Below, in pieces: positions 8,350-16,770 of a stretch of DNA of 64,000 nt. Numbering within the stretch: position 1 is the stretch's first letter; the number at the start of each line of letters is the position of its first letter. The position numbers were made by a program, and so were the translations under genes. Source of the DNA: Ruania alba (GTDB lineage: Bacteria > Actinomycetota > Actinomycetes > Actinomycetales > Beutenbergiaceae); contig NZ_FNTX01000001.1 in the NCBI RefSeq assembly GCF_900105765.1, positions 806,001 through 870,000 on the forward strand. The letters are read 5' to 3'. The notes beneath the pieces were generated by a model, which made no database searches, had not been told where the DNA came from, and was given only the letters and a program-made list of their open reading frames with translations.

Positions 8350-9255
8350 TCACCCCACCGTCAGCACGATCTTCCCCGTGGTGCGCCCCGACTCGATCGC
8401 AGTGTGCGCCGCGACCGCGTCGGTCCAGGGGAGCACCTGATCGATTACTACCTCGAACCGTTCCTCGGCGATGAGCGCGGCCACCTGCTCCAGCACGTGC
8501 CAGGAACGGCCCTCGGACCCGTCGGAGACGACTGCCTCGGTGTCGCCGGAGAAGTCGGCGATCGTCACCACCCGCGCCGGATCGCCGGTGAGCTCGATCA
8601 ACTCTGCCGCTGAGCCCTTCCCGGCGAGGTCCGCTGCCACGACGTCCGCATTGTCCACCAGGTCACGCACCCGATCGCTTAGGCCCGGTCCGTAGGTGGT
8701 CGGCTGGGCGCCGAGCCGGCGCACCAGCTCGTGCTTGCCTTCCGACGCCGTTCCGACCACGGTCAGCCCGCGCAGCACGGCCAACTGCACCAGCGCCGTC
8801 CCGACCCCACCGGAGGCCCCGTCGACCACGAGCACCTGCCCGTCCCGGGCGTCGAGCCGGTCCAGGATCCGCATCGCGGTCTCGGCCACTGTCACCACGG
8901 CGGCCCCCTGCTCCCACGTCACGCCGTCGGGAAGGTGCGCGAACGCCGTCAGGGTGCTGCGCTCCGCCGTCACTGATGTGCCGGCGCCGAACACGCGGTC
9001 GCCGACGGCGTAGCCCTGCACCCCCGCGCCCACCTCGTCCACCACACCGGCGGCGTCGAACCCGGGGATCCGTGGCGCCCGCAGCCGCCGCCCCTCCGGG
9101 GCGAACGCACCGGAGCGCAGCGTCGCATCGATCGGGTTCACCGCCACCGCGCCGGTGGCGATCCGTACCTCGCCCGGTCCCGCATGCGGCTCCTCGGCCT
9201 CACCCAGGGTGAGGACCTCCGGTCCGCCGAACTCGCTGTACTGCAGGGCGCGCAT
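8350..9255 (-). CDS. NADP-dependent medium-chain (quinone oxidoreductase-like) dehydrogenase
   Basis: 301 residues, the usual length for zinc-free quinone-oxidoreductase-type MDR proteins. The N-terminal GroES-like half begins MRALQYSEFGGPEVLTLGEA and lacks the zinc-ligand cysteines. The nucleotide-binding half carries GASGGVGTALVQLA near residues 142-155. These enzymes reduce quinones or enones with NADPH; the substrate cannot be told. It lies 21 bp downstream of valS on the same strand and may be read through from it, a pairing with no obvious functional meaning. The 3' end meets the convergent membrane-protein gene with only 3 bp between. Confidence 0.87.
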   Translation of the reverse strand: MRALQYSEFGGPEVLTLGEAEEPHAGPGEVRIATGAVAVNPIDATLRSGAFAPEGRRLRAPRIPGFDAAGVVDEVGAGVQGYAVGDRVFGAGTSVTAERSTLTAFAHLPDGVTWEQGAAVVTVAETAMRILDRLDARDGQVLVVDGASGGVGTALVQLAVLRGLTVVGTASEGKHELVRRLGAQPTTYGPGLSDRVRDLVDNADVVAADLAGKGSAAELIELTGDPARVVTIADFSGDTEAVVSDGSEGRSWHVLEQVAALIAEERFEVVIDQVLPWTDAVAAHTAIESGRTTGKIVLTVG

Positions 9256-9276
9256 GGTGCTCCGATTGGTCGTGAT

Positions 9277-11937
9277 CTAGCGGGGCTGCTTTGGCTCCGG
9301 GGGCAGCAGGTCACCGCGGACTTGTACGCCCGCAGCGCCGTCGGTGGCCTCAGCGAGCGTCAGGTCACCGTTCACCCGGCCGGCGGCCCGCAGGTCCGCT
9401 ACCACCGCTGCGAGCAACTCACGCTGACCGGCCGGGAGCACCAGCTCGGCGCTCGCGAAGGGCGCACGCTGGGAGACCTTCGCCTCGGACTTCACCTTCC
9501 GCAGCGCTGCCAGTGCGGTCCCGGCCGCCGGAAGCAGGGCAGGGTCGCCATCGGCGGCGGCCTCGCGAAGCAGATCCGAGGTCGGCCAGGCCGCGCGGTG
9601 CACCGACCCCTCCCGCCACCAGGACCAGACCTCTTCGGTGGCGAACGGGAGGAACGGGGCAAACAACCGGAGCAGGGTGTCCAGGGAGAGCCAGAGTGCC
9701 GCGCGGGCGCTCGCGATCGCCTCGGGCGTCACCCCGGCGGCCTCCCCACCGTAGGCGCGGTCCTTGACCAGCTCGAGGTAGTCGTCGGTGAACGTCCAGA
9801 AGAACGACTCGGTGTTCTCCAGCGCGCGAGCGTGATCGAACGCCTCGAAACCAGCAGTAGCGGTCTCCACCACGTCTGCCAGCGTCGCGAGCAGCGCGCG
9901 GTCGATCGGTTCCGTCACGGCCGCCGGGTCCAACGTCACCGGATCGTCACCGGCGAAGGAGAGCGCGAACTTGCTCGCGTTCAGCAGCTTGATCGCCAAC
10001 CGGCGGCCGATCTTCATCTGGCCCTCGTCGAAGGCAGTGTCAGCGCCGAGCCGCGCCGAGGCGGACCAGTAGCGCACCGCGTCCGAACCGTGCTGCTCCA
10101 ACAGGCCCAGCGGCGTCACGACGTTGCCCTTGGACTTCGACATCTTCTTCCGGTCCGGGTCCAGGATCCAGCCGGAGATCGCCGCATGGCGCCACGGCAA
10201 CGAGTCGTGCTCGGCGTTCGCGCGCACCACGGTGGAGAACAGCCAGGTGCGGATGATGTCGTGCCCCTGCGGGCGAATGTCGTAGGGGAAGACCTTGGCG
10301 AAGAATTCCGGATCCCGCTCCCACCGGCCCGCGAGCTGGGGGGTCAGGGACGAGGTGGCCCAGGTGTCGAGCACGTCCGGGTCGCCCACGAAGCCCCCCG
10401 GCACGCCGCGCTGCTCGACCGTGTAGCCCTCGGGCACGTCGGTGGACGGGTCGATCGGGAGCCGATCCTCGGCCGGCACCAGGGGATCGTCGTAGCGCAC
10501 CTCACCGGATTCGTCGAGGCGGTACCAGACCGGGAACGGCACCCCGAAGAACCGCTGCCGGGAGAGCAGCCAGTCACCGGCCAGGCCGTCCACCCAGTTC
10601 TCGTACCGGGATTCCATGTACCCCGGGTGCCACTCGAGCTCCTTGCCGCGCTTGATCAGCGCCTCCCGCAGGTCGCTGTCGCGGCCACCGTTGCGGGCGT
10701 ACCACTGACGTGAGGAGACGATCTCCAGTGGCTTGTCGCCCCGCTCGTAGAACTTCACCGGGTGCGAGATCTTACGGGGCTCACCGTGCAGGTCGCCCGA
10801 GGCGGTGAGCAACTCCACCATCGTCTTCTGCGCGGAGAAGACGGTGAGCCCGACCAGCTCGGCATAGGCGGCCCGACCGCTCTCGGAGACGATGGCCTCC
10901 GGCGGGTCCGCGAGGATCCGGCCGTCCCGCCCGACGATCGTGCGCGTCGGCAGGTTCAGCTCACGCCACCAGGTCACGTCCGTGGTGTCCCCGAAGGTGC
11001 AGATCATCGCGATGCCCGCGCCCTTCTCCGGGTCGGCGAGCCCGTGCGCCAGCACCGGCACCTCCACCCCGAAAACCGGGGACGTGACCGAGGTGCCGAA
11101 CAGTGGCTGGTACCGCTCGTCGTCGGGATGGGCGACCAGGGCGACGCACGCGGCCACCAGCTCCGGGCGGGTGGTCTCGATGAACACCGGCCCGTCTGGC
11201 CCGTGGAAAGAGATCCGGTGATAGGCGCCCTCCCGCTCCCGGTCCTCCAGCTCGGCCTGGGCCACGGCGGTCTGGAAGGTGACGTCCCACAGGGTGGGAG
11301 CCTCGATCTGATAGGCCTCTCCGCGCGCGAGCTGGCGCAGGAACGCGCGCTGCGAGGTCTGCTGCGAGGTCGGTGAGATGGTCTGGTAGGTCTGCGCCCA
11401 GTCCACGCTCAGGCCCAGGTAGCGGAAGACCTGCTCGAAGCTCTTCTCGTCCTCGGCAGCCAGGGTCAGGCACAGCTCCACGAAGTTCTGCCGGGAGATC
11501 GGCGTCGGCCGGTGCTTCTTCGGCACGTCTCCGGCGAACGGCGGGGTGAAACCGGGCTCGTAGGCCAGCGTGGTGTCCACCTGGACGCCGTAGTAGTTCT
11601 GCACGCGGCGTTCGGTCGGCAGGCCGTTGTCGTCCCACCCCATCGGGTAGAACACCTCACGGCCCCGCATCCGCTGGTAGCGGGCGAGGCAGTCGGTGTG
11701 CGTGTACGAGAAGACGTGGCCGATGTGCAGCGAGCCGGACGCCGTCGGGGGTGGGGTGTCGATGGAGAACACCTGCTCGCGAGGAGCGTCCCCGTCGAAG
11801 GCATACGTGCCGTGCTCGCCCCAGAGCTGCGACCAGCGGTCTTCGAGTCCGTCGAGCGAGGGCTTCTCCGGTACCTGCGCGACCGGGCGGACGGGCTCGA
11901 TCGGGGCGCTGGCTCGGTTTGTGGTCTGCTCGCTCAT
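9277..11937 (-). CDS. valS: Valyl-tRNA synthetase, archaeal-like type
   Basis: 886 residues. The class I signatures are present: the HIGH motif (SGSLHIGHVFSYTHTD, near residue 60) and the KMSKS motif (KKMSKSKGNVVTPLG, near residue 596). An editing domain lies between them and the anticodon-binding domain follows. It charges tRNA-Val with valine in the cytosol. The segment GWDDNGLPTERRVQN, in place of the GTDHAGIATQ motif of most bacterial ValRS, and the absence of the C-terminal coiled-coil arm, mark it as the archaeal-like form found in some actinomycetes. Upstream there is a possible -10 box (GATGAT on the minus strand) 8 nt before the ATG and no T-box leader. It is preceded on the same strand by the sugar permease gene. 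Confidence 0.95.
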   Translation of the reverse strand: MSEQTTNRASAPIEPVRPVAQVPEKPSLDGLEDRWSQLWGEHGTYAFDGDAPREQVFSIDTPPPTASGSLHIGHVFSYTHTDCLARYQRMRGREVFYPMGWDDNGLPTERRVQNYYGVQVDTTLAYEPGFTPPFAGDVPKKHRPTPISRQNFVELCLTLAAEDEKSFEQVFRYLGLSVDWAQTYQTISPTSQQTSQRAFLRQLARGEAYQIEAPTLWDVTFQTAVAQAELEDREREGAYHRISFHGPDGPVFIETTRPELVAACVALVAHPDDERYQPLFGTSVTSPVFGVEVPVLAHGLADPEKGAGIAMICTFGDTTDVTWWRELNLPTRTIVGRDGRILADPPEAIVSESGRAAYAELVGLTVFSAQKTMVELLTASGDLHGEPRKISHPVKFYERGDKPLEIVSSRQWYARNGGRDSDLREALIKRGKELEWHPGYMESRYENWVDGLAGDWLLSRQRFFGVPFPVWYRLDESGEVRYDDPLVPAEDRLPIDPSTDVPEGYTVEQRGVPGGFVGDPDVLDTWATSSLTPQLAGRWERDPEFFAKVFPYDIRPQGHDIIRTWLFSTVVRANAEHDSLPWRHAAISGWILDPDRKKMSKSKGNVVTPLGLLEQHGSDAVRYWSASARLGADTAFDEGQMKIGRRLAIKLLNASKFALSFAGDDPVTLDPAAVTEPIDRALLATLADVVETATAGFEAFDHARALENTESFFWTFTDDYLELVKDRAYGGEAAGVTPEAIASARAALWLSLDTLLRLFAPFLPFATEEVWSWWREGSVHRAAWPTSDLLREAAADGDPALLPAAGTALAALRKVKSEAKVSQRAPFASAELVLPAGQRELLAAVVADLRAAGRVNGDLTLAEATDGAAGVQVRGDLLPPEPKQPR

Positions 11938-12001
11938 GGTGCCCGATCATCCCAGATCGGCGGACCCGGGTGCTAATCCAATCCCGCCCCGCGGCACCGC
12001 C

Positions 12002-12805
12002 TCACTCGCGCACAGAACCCTCGAGCATCCCCGCGATCACGTGCCGCTGTAGCACCAGGTAGACGATCACCACCGGCAATGCCACCAGCACCGCGGCCGC
12101 CGCCAGCAGGGAGGTGGCCTGCACGTGCTGACCTTGGAAGAGTGCCAGCGCCAACGGGGCCGTGCGGAAGTCACCGTTCGGGCTCATCACCAGCGGGATG
12201 AGGAACTCGTTCCAGGTCCACAGGAACACCAGCACCGTCATCGTCACGATCGCCGGCCGCCCGATCGGCACCAGGATCGACCACAGCACCCGGCGCTCGC
12301 TGGCACCATCCAGCGTGGCCGCCTCGATCAGCGACCTCGGTGCGGTGCGGAAGTAGGTGCGCATCCAGTAGGCGCCGAACGCGATCGACTGCGCCGCCTG
12401 GGGGAGGGCCACCGCCCAGAGCGTGTTCGTCAGCCCCAGGGTGCGCAGGTCGTAGAACAGCGGCACCACGATGGCCTCCGCCGGCACCATGATCCCGAGC
12501 AGGAACAGCCCGAACACCAGCGTGGACCCGCGGAAGACGATCGCCCCGAGCGCATACCCGGCGAGCACCGCGCACGGCAGTGCGATCGCCAGTACCGTGG
12601 ACGAGACGAGCACCGATGTGCCCAGGTACTGCGAGAACTCACCCTCCACCCACGCCTGAGCGTAGTTCGACGGCTGCAGACCGCTCTGGCTGCTGCCCGG
12701 TTGCAGCGACGTGACCAGGATGAGCACGATCGGCGCCAGTGCCGCCAGCGCCGCCACGATGAGCACCGCGTAGTTCATGGCCCGTTCGGCCCGGGAGACG
12801 ATCAC
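12002..12805 (-). CDS. Carbohydrate ABC transporter permease, MalG type
   Basis: 267 residues beginning with GTG at 12805, which overlaps the stop of the preceding permease (GTGA). About six membrane spans are predicted. The loop between spans 4 and 5 carries the EAA signature region, EAATLDGASERRVLWSILVP near residues 160-180, that docks the ATPase subunit. The C-terminus VYLVLQRHVIAGMLEGSVRE is typical of MalG-type CUT1 permeases. It is the last gene of a kinase - binding lipoprotein - MalF - MalG operon. No ATPase gene is nearby, which is normal for CUT1 systems that share a common MsiK-like ATPase. The sugar transported cannot be deduced. Confidence 0.92.
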   Translation of the reverse strand: MIVSRAERAMNYAVLIVAALAALAPIVLILVTSLQPGSSQSGLQPSNYAQAWVEGEFSQYLGTSVLVSSTVLAIALPCAVLAGYALGAIVFRGSTLVFGLFLLGIMVPAEAIVVPLFYDLRTLGLTNTLWAVALPQAAQSIAFGAYWMRTYFRTAPRSLIEAATLDGASERRVLWSILVPIGRPAIVTMTVLVFLWTWNEFLIPLVMSPNGDFRTAPLALALFQGQHVQATSLLAAAAVLVALPVVIVYLVLQRHVIAGMLEGSVRE

Positions 12806-13671
12806 TGCGGCTCCCTCCCGATGCGGTTCACCACGAGGTTGATGGCGAACACCAGGGCGGTGAGGGTGACGGCGATCGCCGCCGCCGAACCGACCTCACC
12901 GGTGCGGAACGCCCGTTGGAAGACCTCGTAGGCGGGCACCGTGGTGGAGTTGCCCGGGCCGCCGCTGGTGGTCACGTAAACCAGATCGAAGGTCTTCAGC
13001 GCCGCCACGATCGTCAAGGTCAGGGCCACGGCGATCTCTCCGCGCACGCTGGGCAGCGTGATCGCGACGAACTCCCGCACGGCACTCGCCCCATCCAACC
13101 GGGCCGCCTCGTACAGCTCGTTCGGTACCCGGCTCATCCCGGCCAGCAGCAGTACGGTCACCAGACCGGTCTGCACCCAGGTGCCCACCAGGCCCACAGC
13201 GGGCAGGGTCCACGTGTAGTCACCCAGCCAGGCGCGCGTGAGCGCGTCCAGCCCGACGGCGTCCAGCACCCTGTTCAGCGGGCCGTCGGGTGCGTAGATC
13301 TGCCGCCAGGCCACGGCCACCACCACCATGGCGATCACCTGGGGCACGAACACCACGGTGCGGAACAGGCTCAGCCCACGCACCCGCCCCCTGCGCAGCA
13401 CCGCGGCCGTGACCAGCCCGAGCACCAGGGGCAGCAGCGCGAAGAACGCGATCAGCACCAGGGCGTGCCCGAACGCTGCCCGCAGGTCCGGGTCGGCGAG
13501 CAGATCGGCGTAGTTCGCCAGACCCACGAACTCCGACGCCCCCAACCCGTCCCAGGCGAACAGGGAGAACTGCGCCGAGCGCAGCAACGGGAACAGCAGG
13601 AACGCGCCGTAGACCAGCAGGGCCGGGGCCAGGTACAGCCACGGGCGGTACCAGGGGTGCCGCCGCTTCAC
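12802..13671 (-). CDS. Carbohydrate ABC transporter permease, MalF type
   Basis: 289 residues starting at a GTG one base after the stop of the binding-protein gene. Hydrophobic spans include the N-terminal WLYLAPALLVYGAFLLFPLL, and the EAA loop reads YEAARLDGASAVREFVAITL near residues 187-206. It is the MalF-type partner of the downstream MalG-type permease, and the two would form the membrane channel of a sugar importer. The tight spacing to both neighbours shows co-translation. The upstream binding-protein gene carries a frameshift, which could reduce expression of this gene by polarity if the frameshift is real. Confidence 0.92.
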   Translation of the reverse strand: MKRRHPWYRPWLYLAPALLVYGAFLLFPLLRSAQFSLFAWDGLGASEFVGLANYADLLADPDLRAAFGHALVLIAFFALLPLVLGLVTAAVLRRGRVRGLSLFRTVVFVPQVIAMVVVAVAWRQIYAPDGPLNRVLDAVGLDALTRAWLGDYTWTLPAVGLVGTWVQTGLVTVLLLAGMSRVPNELYEAARLDGASAVREFVAITLPSVRGEIAVALTLTIVAALKTFDLVYVTTSGGPGNSTTVPAYEVFQRAFRTGEVGSAAAIAVTLTALVFAINLVVNRIGREPQ

Positions 13672-13672
13672 C

Positions 13673-15048
13673 TCAGCCGCCCGAGGTGAAGGCGGCGTAA
13701 TCCTCCTCCAGGGTGGCCATGGCCTGCTCGGGGTCGGCCTGCCCCCCGATCAGATCCTGCAAAGTGGCACCCAGGGTGTCGCCCATCGTGGGCGTGGCCC
13801 AGTCCAAGTACGGCAACAGGTCACCATTCTCGGTGACCTCACCGAAGGCGGCGTAGATGTCGGCATTCACCCCGGACTCCGGGGCGAGCTCGGCGGTCCG
13901 GTTCACCGGCATGTTGCCGGTCTCGGCGAGCACCTCCATCGCCTCGTCGCTGGTGATGAAGTCGATGTACCCGGCGGCGGCGTCGGCGTTCGGGCTCTGC
14001 TCGGTCACCGCGAACGGTAGCCCGGTGCCTCCGGTGGTCGCGGGGTCCCCTCCGCAGTGGTCGGCACCACGAAGCCGACGTCGTCACCCATCGCTGCCTC
14101 CAGGTCGGCCGCCAGCCAGGAGCCGCCGATCAGGAACACGCCGTCCCCGTCGGCGAAGGCCGACCAGGCAGCGTCGTAGTCGGTGCCGTTCGGGCCCTCG
14201 TTGAAGTAGCCCGACTCGGACCACTCGATCAGCTCGGCGGCCGCGGCGACGTTGCCCTCACTGGTCCAGGAGGCACCCGCATTGCCCATCCCGAGCGCAC
14301 GGATCTCCTCGGCCGGGACGTGCTGCGCCTGGATCGGGCCGAAGACGTGGCCGGCCGGCCAGCCCTCGATGTTGCCGAGCTGGACCGGGGTGAGCCCGGC
14401 GTCTGCGGCATCGGCGAGCATGCCGGTGAACGCCTCCCAGTCGGCGCCCAGGAGCTCGTCCTCGCCGGCTACCTGCTCGAGGGCGGAACGGGAGTAGAAC
14501 ACCCCGACCACCTCGCCGACCTGCGGGAGACCGTACAGCGACCCCGAACCGAACGTGACGCCGTCGGGGGAGTAGCTCGAGACGGCCAGCACATCCTCAC
14601 TGAACCGGTCCGCCCAGCCGTACGCCTCGGCGTACGGCCCCAGGTCGCGCAGCAGCCCGGCCGAGACGAACGCGCCCATCGTGCCGCGAGAGTTGTTCGC
14701 CTGCACCACGTCGGGAGCGTCGTTGCCGGTGAGGGCACCACGCAGGGTGGTCTCCAGGTCGTCGAAGGACTGCGAGTTCCGGTTGATGGTGATGTTCGGG
14801 TACGCCTCCTCGAAGGCGGCGTTGAGCTGGCTCATCTGCTCGTCCTGGCCGCCGCGGGTCTCCTGGTCCCATACGGTCAGGGTCACCTCGCCGAGGGAGG
14901 CCAGGTCAGTGCTGACCTCGGCGGTGTCGCCGGAGCCGGTGGGCTCCTCCTCCCCGGTTCCTGTGCCTGGGGCGCAGGCGGCGAGCGCGAGCGCCGTCGC
15001 CAGCGTGACGGTCGTGGCGGTGAGCAGACGGCGACGTCGTGACGTCAT
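13673..15048 (-). pseudogene. Sugar-binding lipoprotein of the ABC transporter, interrupted by a one-base frameshift
   Basis: Two frames together make one extracellular solute-binding protein of about 458 residues. It starts at ATG 15048 (MTSRRRRLLTATTVTLATAL) with a lipoprotein signal ending in LALAAC, lipid-bearing Cys at residue 25. The first frame runs to about 14047 (VGFVVPTTAEG) and then reads into unrelated codons and a stop. The other frame supplies the missing DPATTGGTGLPFAVTEQSPN and continues to 13673 with normal binding-protein sequence. Adding one G to the four-G run of the coding strand (14047-14050) restores one open frame. Nothing else is damaged, so this is either a recent mutation or a sequencing error in a homopolymer. 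The stop of the upstream kinase overlaps its ATG. Confidence 0.85.
14047..14050. other. Frameshift site in the binding-protein gene (G run on the minus strand)
   Basis: Four C on the plus strand, read as GGGG in the gene. One additional G gives the continuous sequence TTAEGDPATTGG. A second gene in this window (35854-35858) has the same type of defect. Confidence 0.7.
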
Positions 15049-16181
15049 GACTGTCCTTCTTCCTGACGGTAGGTCGTGGGCGGGGTGAGGTCGGGGGCGA
15101 CCCGGTCGGCGTCGGAGAACCGGGCGATGGTGGCCTCGGCGCGCCGGACCCGCCGCGTCGACGCCCCCGCCAGGCATCCCTCGAGGAAACCGTACGCCTG
15201 CGCCGTCTCGGTGGCATCGGGCTCGCCGGCAGCGGCGCGGGTACTCACGTCCCGCCACCAGTCCGCGATGTCCCCCCACCCCGGTGCGGCCAGGGATCCG
15301 CCGAACTGCTGCACGGCGAGCGAGGAGCACAGGGCACCGAAGCGCAGCCGCTGGTCCAGCGGCCACGCCCGCAAGGTTCCGAGCACCAACGACGCGGCGA
15401 AGACGTCCCCGGCGCCGGTCGGGTCGATCGCCGCCACCCGGAGCGAGGGGATGTGGGCCTCCTCGCCGGTGCTCGCATCGATCGCCAGCACGCCGTCCTG
15501 ACCGCAGGTGACCACCGCGAGAGGGACGTACTCGGCGAGCGCGTGCAGGGCGGCCTGCGGGGTGTCGGTGCGGGTGTAGCCCATCGCCTCCTGTGCGTTC
15601 GGGGTGAACGCGTGGCAGCCGTCCAGGTCGGTGAGGATGCGGCGGTCCCACTCCTGGGCCGGGTCCCATCCGGCATCGGCGAACACGAGCGCGCCATCGG
15701 CGGCGGCGGTGCGCCACCAGCTCGCCTCGCGCACGTCCGGGTCGCCGAGGTCGGCGAGCACCGCGTGGGTGGCCGGCGGCGGATCGAGCAGTGACGCGAC
15801 CGGGTCGGGCAACGGGTGGCCGTGGGTGACCATGCTGCGGTCATCGTCCATCGCCAGGGAGACCGTGACCGGGGTGTGCCAGGCGTGGAACCGGCGCGAC
15901 CGGCTCAGGTCCACCCGTTCCTGGTCCCGCAGCACCTGCCACATCCAGTCCCCGTACAGGTCGTCCCCGAACCCGGCGGCCAGGCCCGTGCACAGGCCGA
16001 GACGGGAGGTGGCGACGGCGAGGTTCGCGATCCCGCCGGGGGAGGAGCCCATCCCGTGCGTCCACACCTCGGTGCCCGGTGTGGGCGGTTGATCGAACCC
16101 GGTGAAGACCACGTCGAAGAACACCGTGCCGGCGAGGAGGACGTCGAAGGGACGGGAGTCCGGGGCGGAAGCGTGCATCAT
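15045..16181 (-). CDS. PfkB-family carbohydrate kinase
   Basis: 378 residues from ATG 16181 (a second ATG follows directly). The N-terminus DVLLAGTVFFDVVFTGFDQP matches the first PfkB strand, SSPGGIANLAVATSRLG is the first PfkB signature, and DPTGAGDVFAASLVLG near residue 255 is the second, with the GAGD anion hole and catalytic Asp. It would phosphorylate a sugar taken up by the ABC transporter encoded downstream. It is the first gene of that operon: its stop overlaps the ATG of the binding-protein gene. Which sugar (fructose, tagatose, a nucleoside or other) cannot be told. The start lies only 42 bp from the divergent nitrobindin-like gene, so both promoters share that gap. Confidence 0.88.
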   Translation of the reverse strand: MMHASAPDSRPFDVLLAGTVFFDVVFTGFDQPPTPGTEVWTHGMGSSPGGIANLAVATSRLGLCTGLAAGFGDDLYGDWMWQVLRDQERVDLSRSRRFHAWHTPVTVSLAMDDDRSMVTHGHPLPDPVASLLDPPPATHAVLADLGDPDVREASWWRTAAADGALVFADAGWDPAQEWDRRILTDLDGCHAFTPNAQEAMGYTRTDTPQAALHALAEYVPLAVVTCGQDGVLAIDASTGEEAHIPSLRVAAIDPTGAGDVFAASLVLGTLRAWPLDQRLRFGALCSSLAVQQFGGSLAAPGWGDIADWWRDVSTRAAAGEPDATETAQAYGFLEGCLAGASTRRVRRAEATIARFSDADRVAPDLTPPTTYRQEEGQS

Positions 16182-16208
16182 GATGGTTCCCGAGTCTGCC
16201 ACCCCGCC

Positions 16209-16214
16209 TAGACT
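16209..16214 (+). promoter_or_regulatory. -10-like box TAGACT, probable leaderless start
   Basis: TAGACT ends 9 nt before the ATG at 16224, inside the 42-bp gap shared with the divergent kinase. No Shine-Dalgarno sequence separates box and start. Confidence 0.45.
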
Positions 16215-16223
16215 TGCTCGATC

Positions 16224-16718
16224 ATGACCTTCCAGATCCCCGAGAACCTGCACGTGGACTGCGCTCCGATCGCCTGGTTGCTGGGCACCTGGCGCGGTCA
16301 CGGTGACGGTCACTACCCGACGATCGAGCACTTCCGATTCGGCCAGGAACTGACCTTCCAGCAGGACGGTCGCCCGTTCTTCCACTACCTGGCCCGGTCG
16401 TGGATCGTCGACGACACCGGGGCGAAGGTCCGCGATGCCGCCCAGGAGACCGGCTTCCTCCGCGCCCGGCCCGGCGGCAGGGTCGAGTGGGTGATGGCGC
16501 ACCTGACCGGATTCGCCGAGACCTGGCACGGCGAGGCCGAGGACGGCACGCTGGAGGTGGCGACCGATACCGTCGCCCGCACGGAGTCGGCGAAGGACTA
16601 CACCGGCGGCAGGCGGACCTACCGCAACCTCGAGGGCGACCTGGTCCACAGCTACGACATGGCCGCGATGGGGCAGCCGTTGCAGCCGCATCTGCGGGCG
16701 ATGCTGCAGCGCGTCTGA
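16224..16718 (+). CDS. Nitrobindin-like (FABP-fold, DUF1794) haem-binding protein
   Basis: 164 residues with the features of bacterial nitrobindins: the N-terminal ..IAWLLGTWRGHGDGHYPTI motif near residues 19-35, a run of beta strands making a small barrel, and a conserved C-terminal end AAMGQPLQPHLRAMLQRV. The histidine in QPH is at the position used as haem ligand in the family. Characterised members bind ferric haem and nitric oxide or isomerise peroxynitrite; a comparable role here is inference. It sits between the divergent sugar kinase and the GH4 gene with no obvious functional connection. Its ATG is preceded by a TAGACT box and no ribosome site. Confidence 0.85.
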   Translation: MTFQIPENLHVDCAPIAWLLGTWRGHGDGHYPTIEHFRFGQELTFQQDGRPFFHYLARSWIVDDTGAKVRDAAQETGFLRARPGGRVEWVMAHLTGFAETWHGEAEDGTLEVATDTVARTESAKDYTGGRRTYRNLEGDLVHSYDMAAMGQPLQPHLRAMLQRV

Positions 16719-16757
16719 CGGTGCAGGCCAGCGGACTGGTGAGCGGATCCGGTGGGA

Positions 16758-16763
16758 TACGTT
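16758..16763 (+). promoter_or_regulatory. -10-like box TACGTT upstream of the GH4 gene
   Basis: TACGTT ends 7 nt before the ATG at 16771. A weak GAGGG lies between them, so both leaderless and led translation are possible. Confidence 0.35.
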
Positions 16764-16770
16764 GAGGGCC

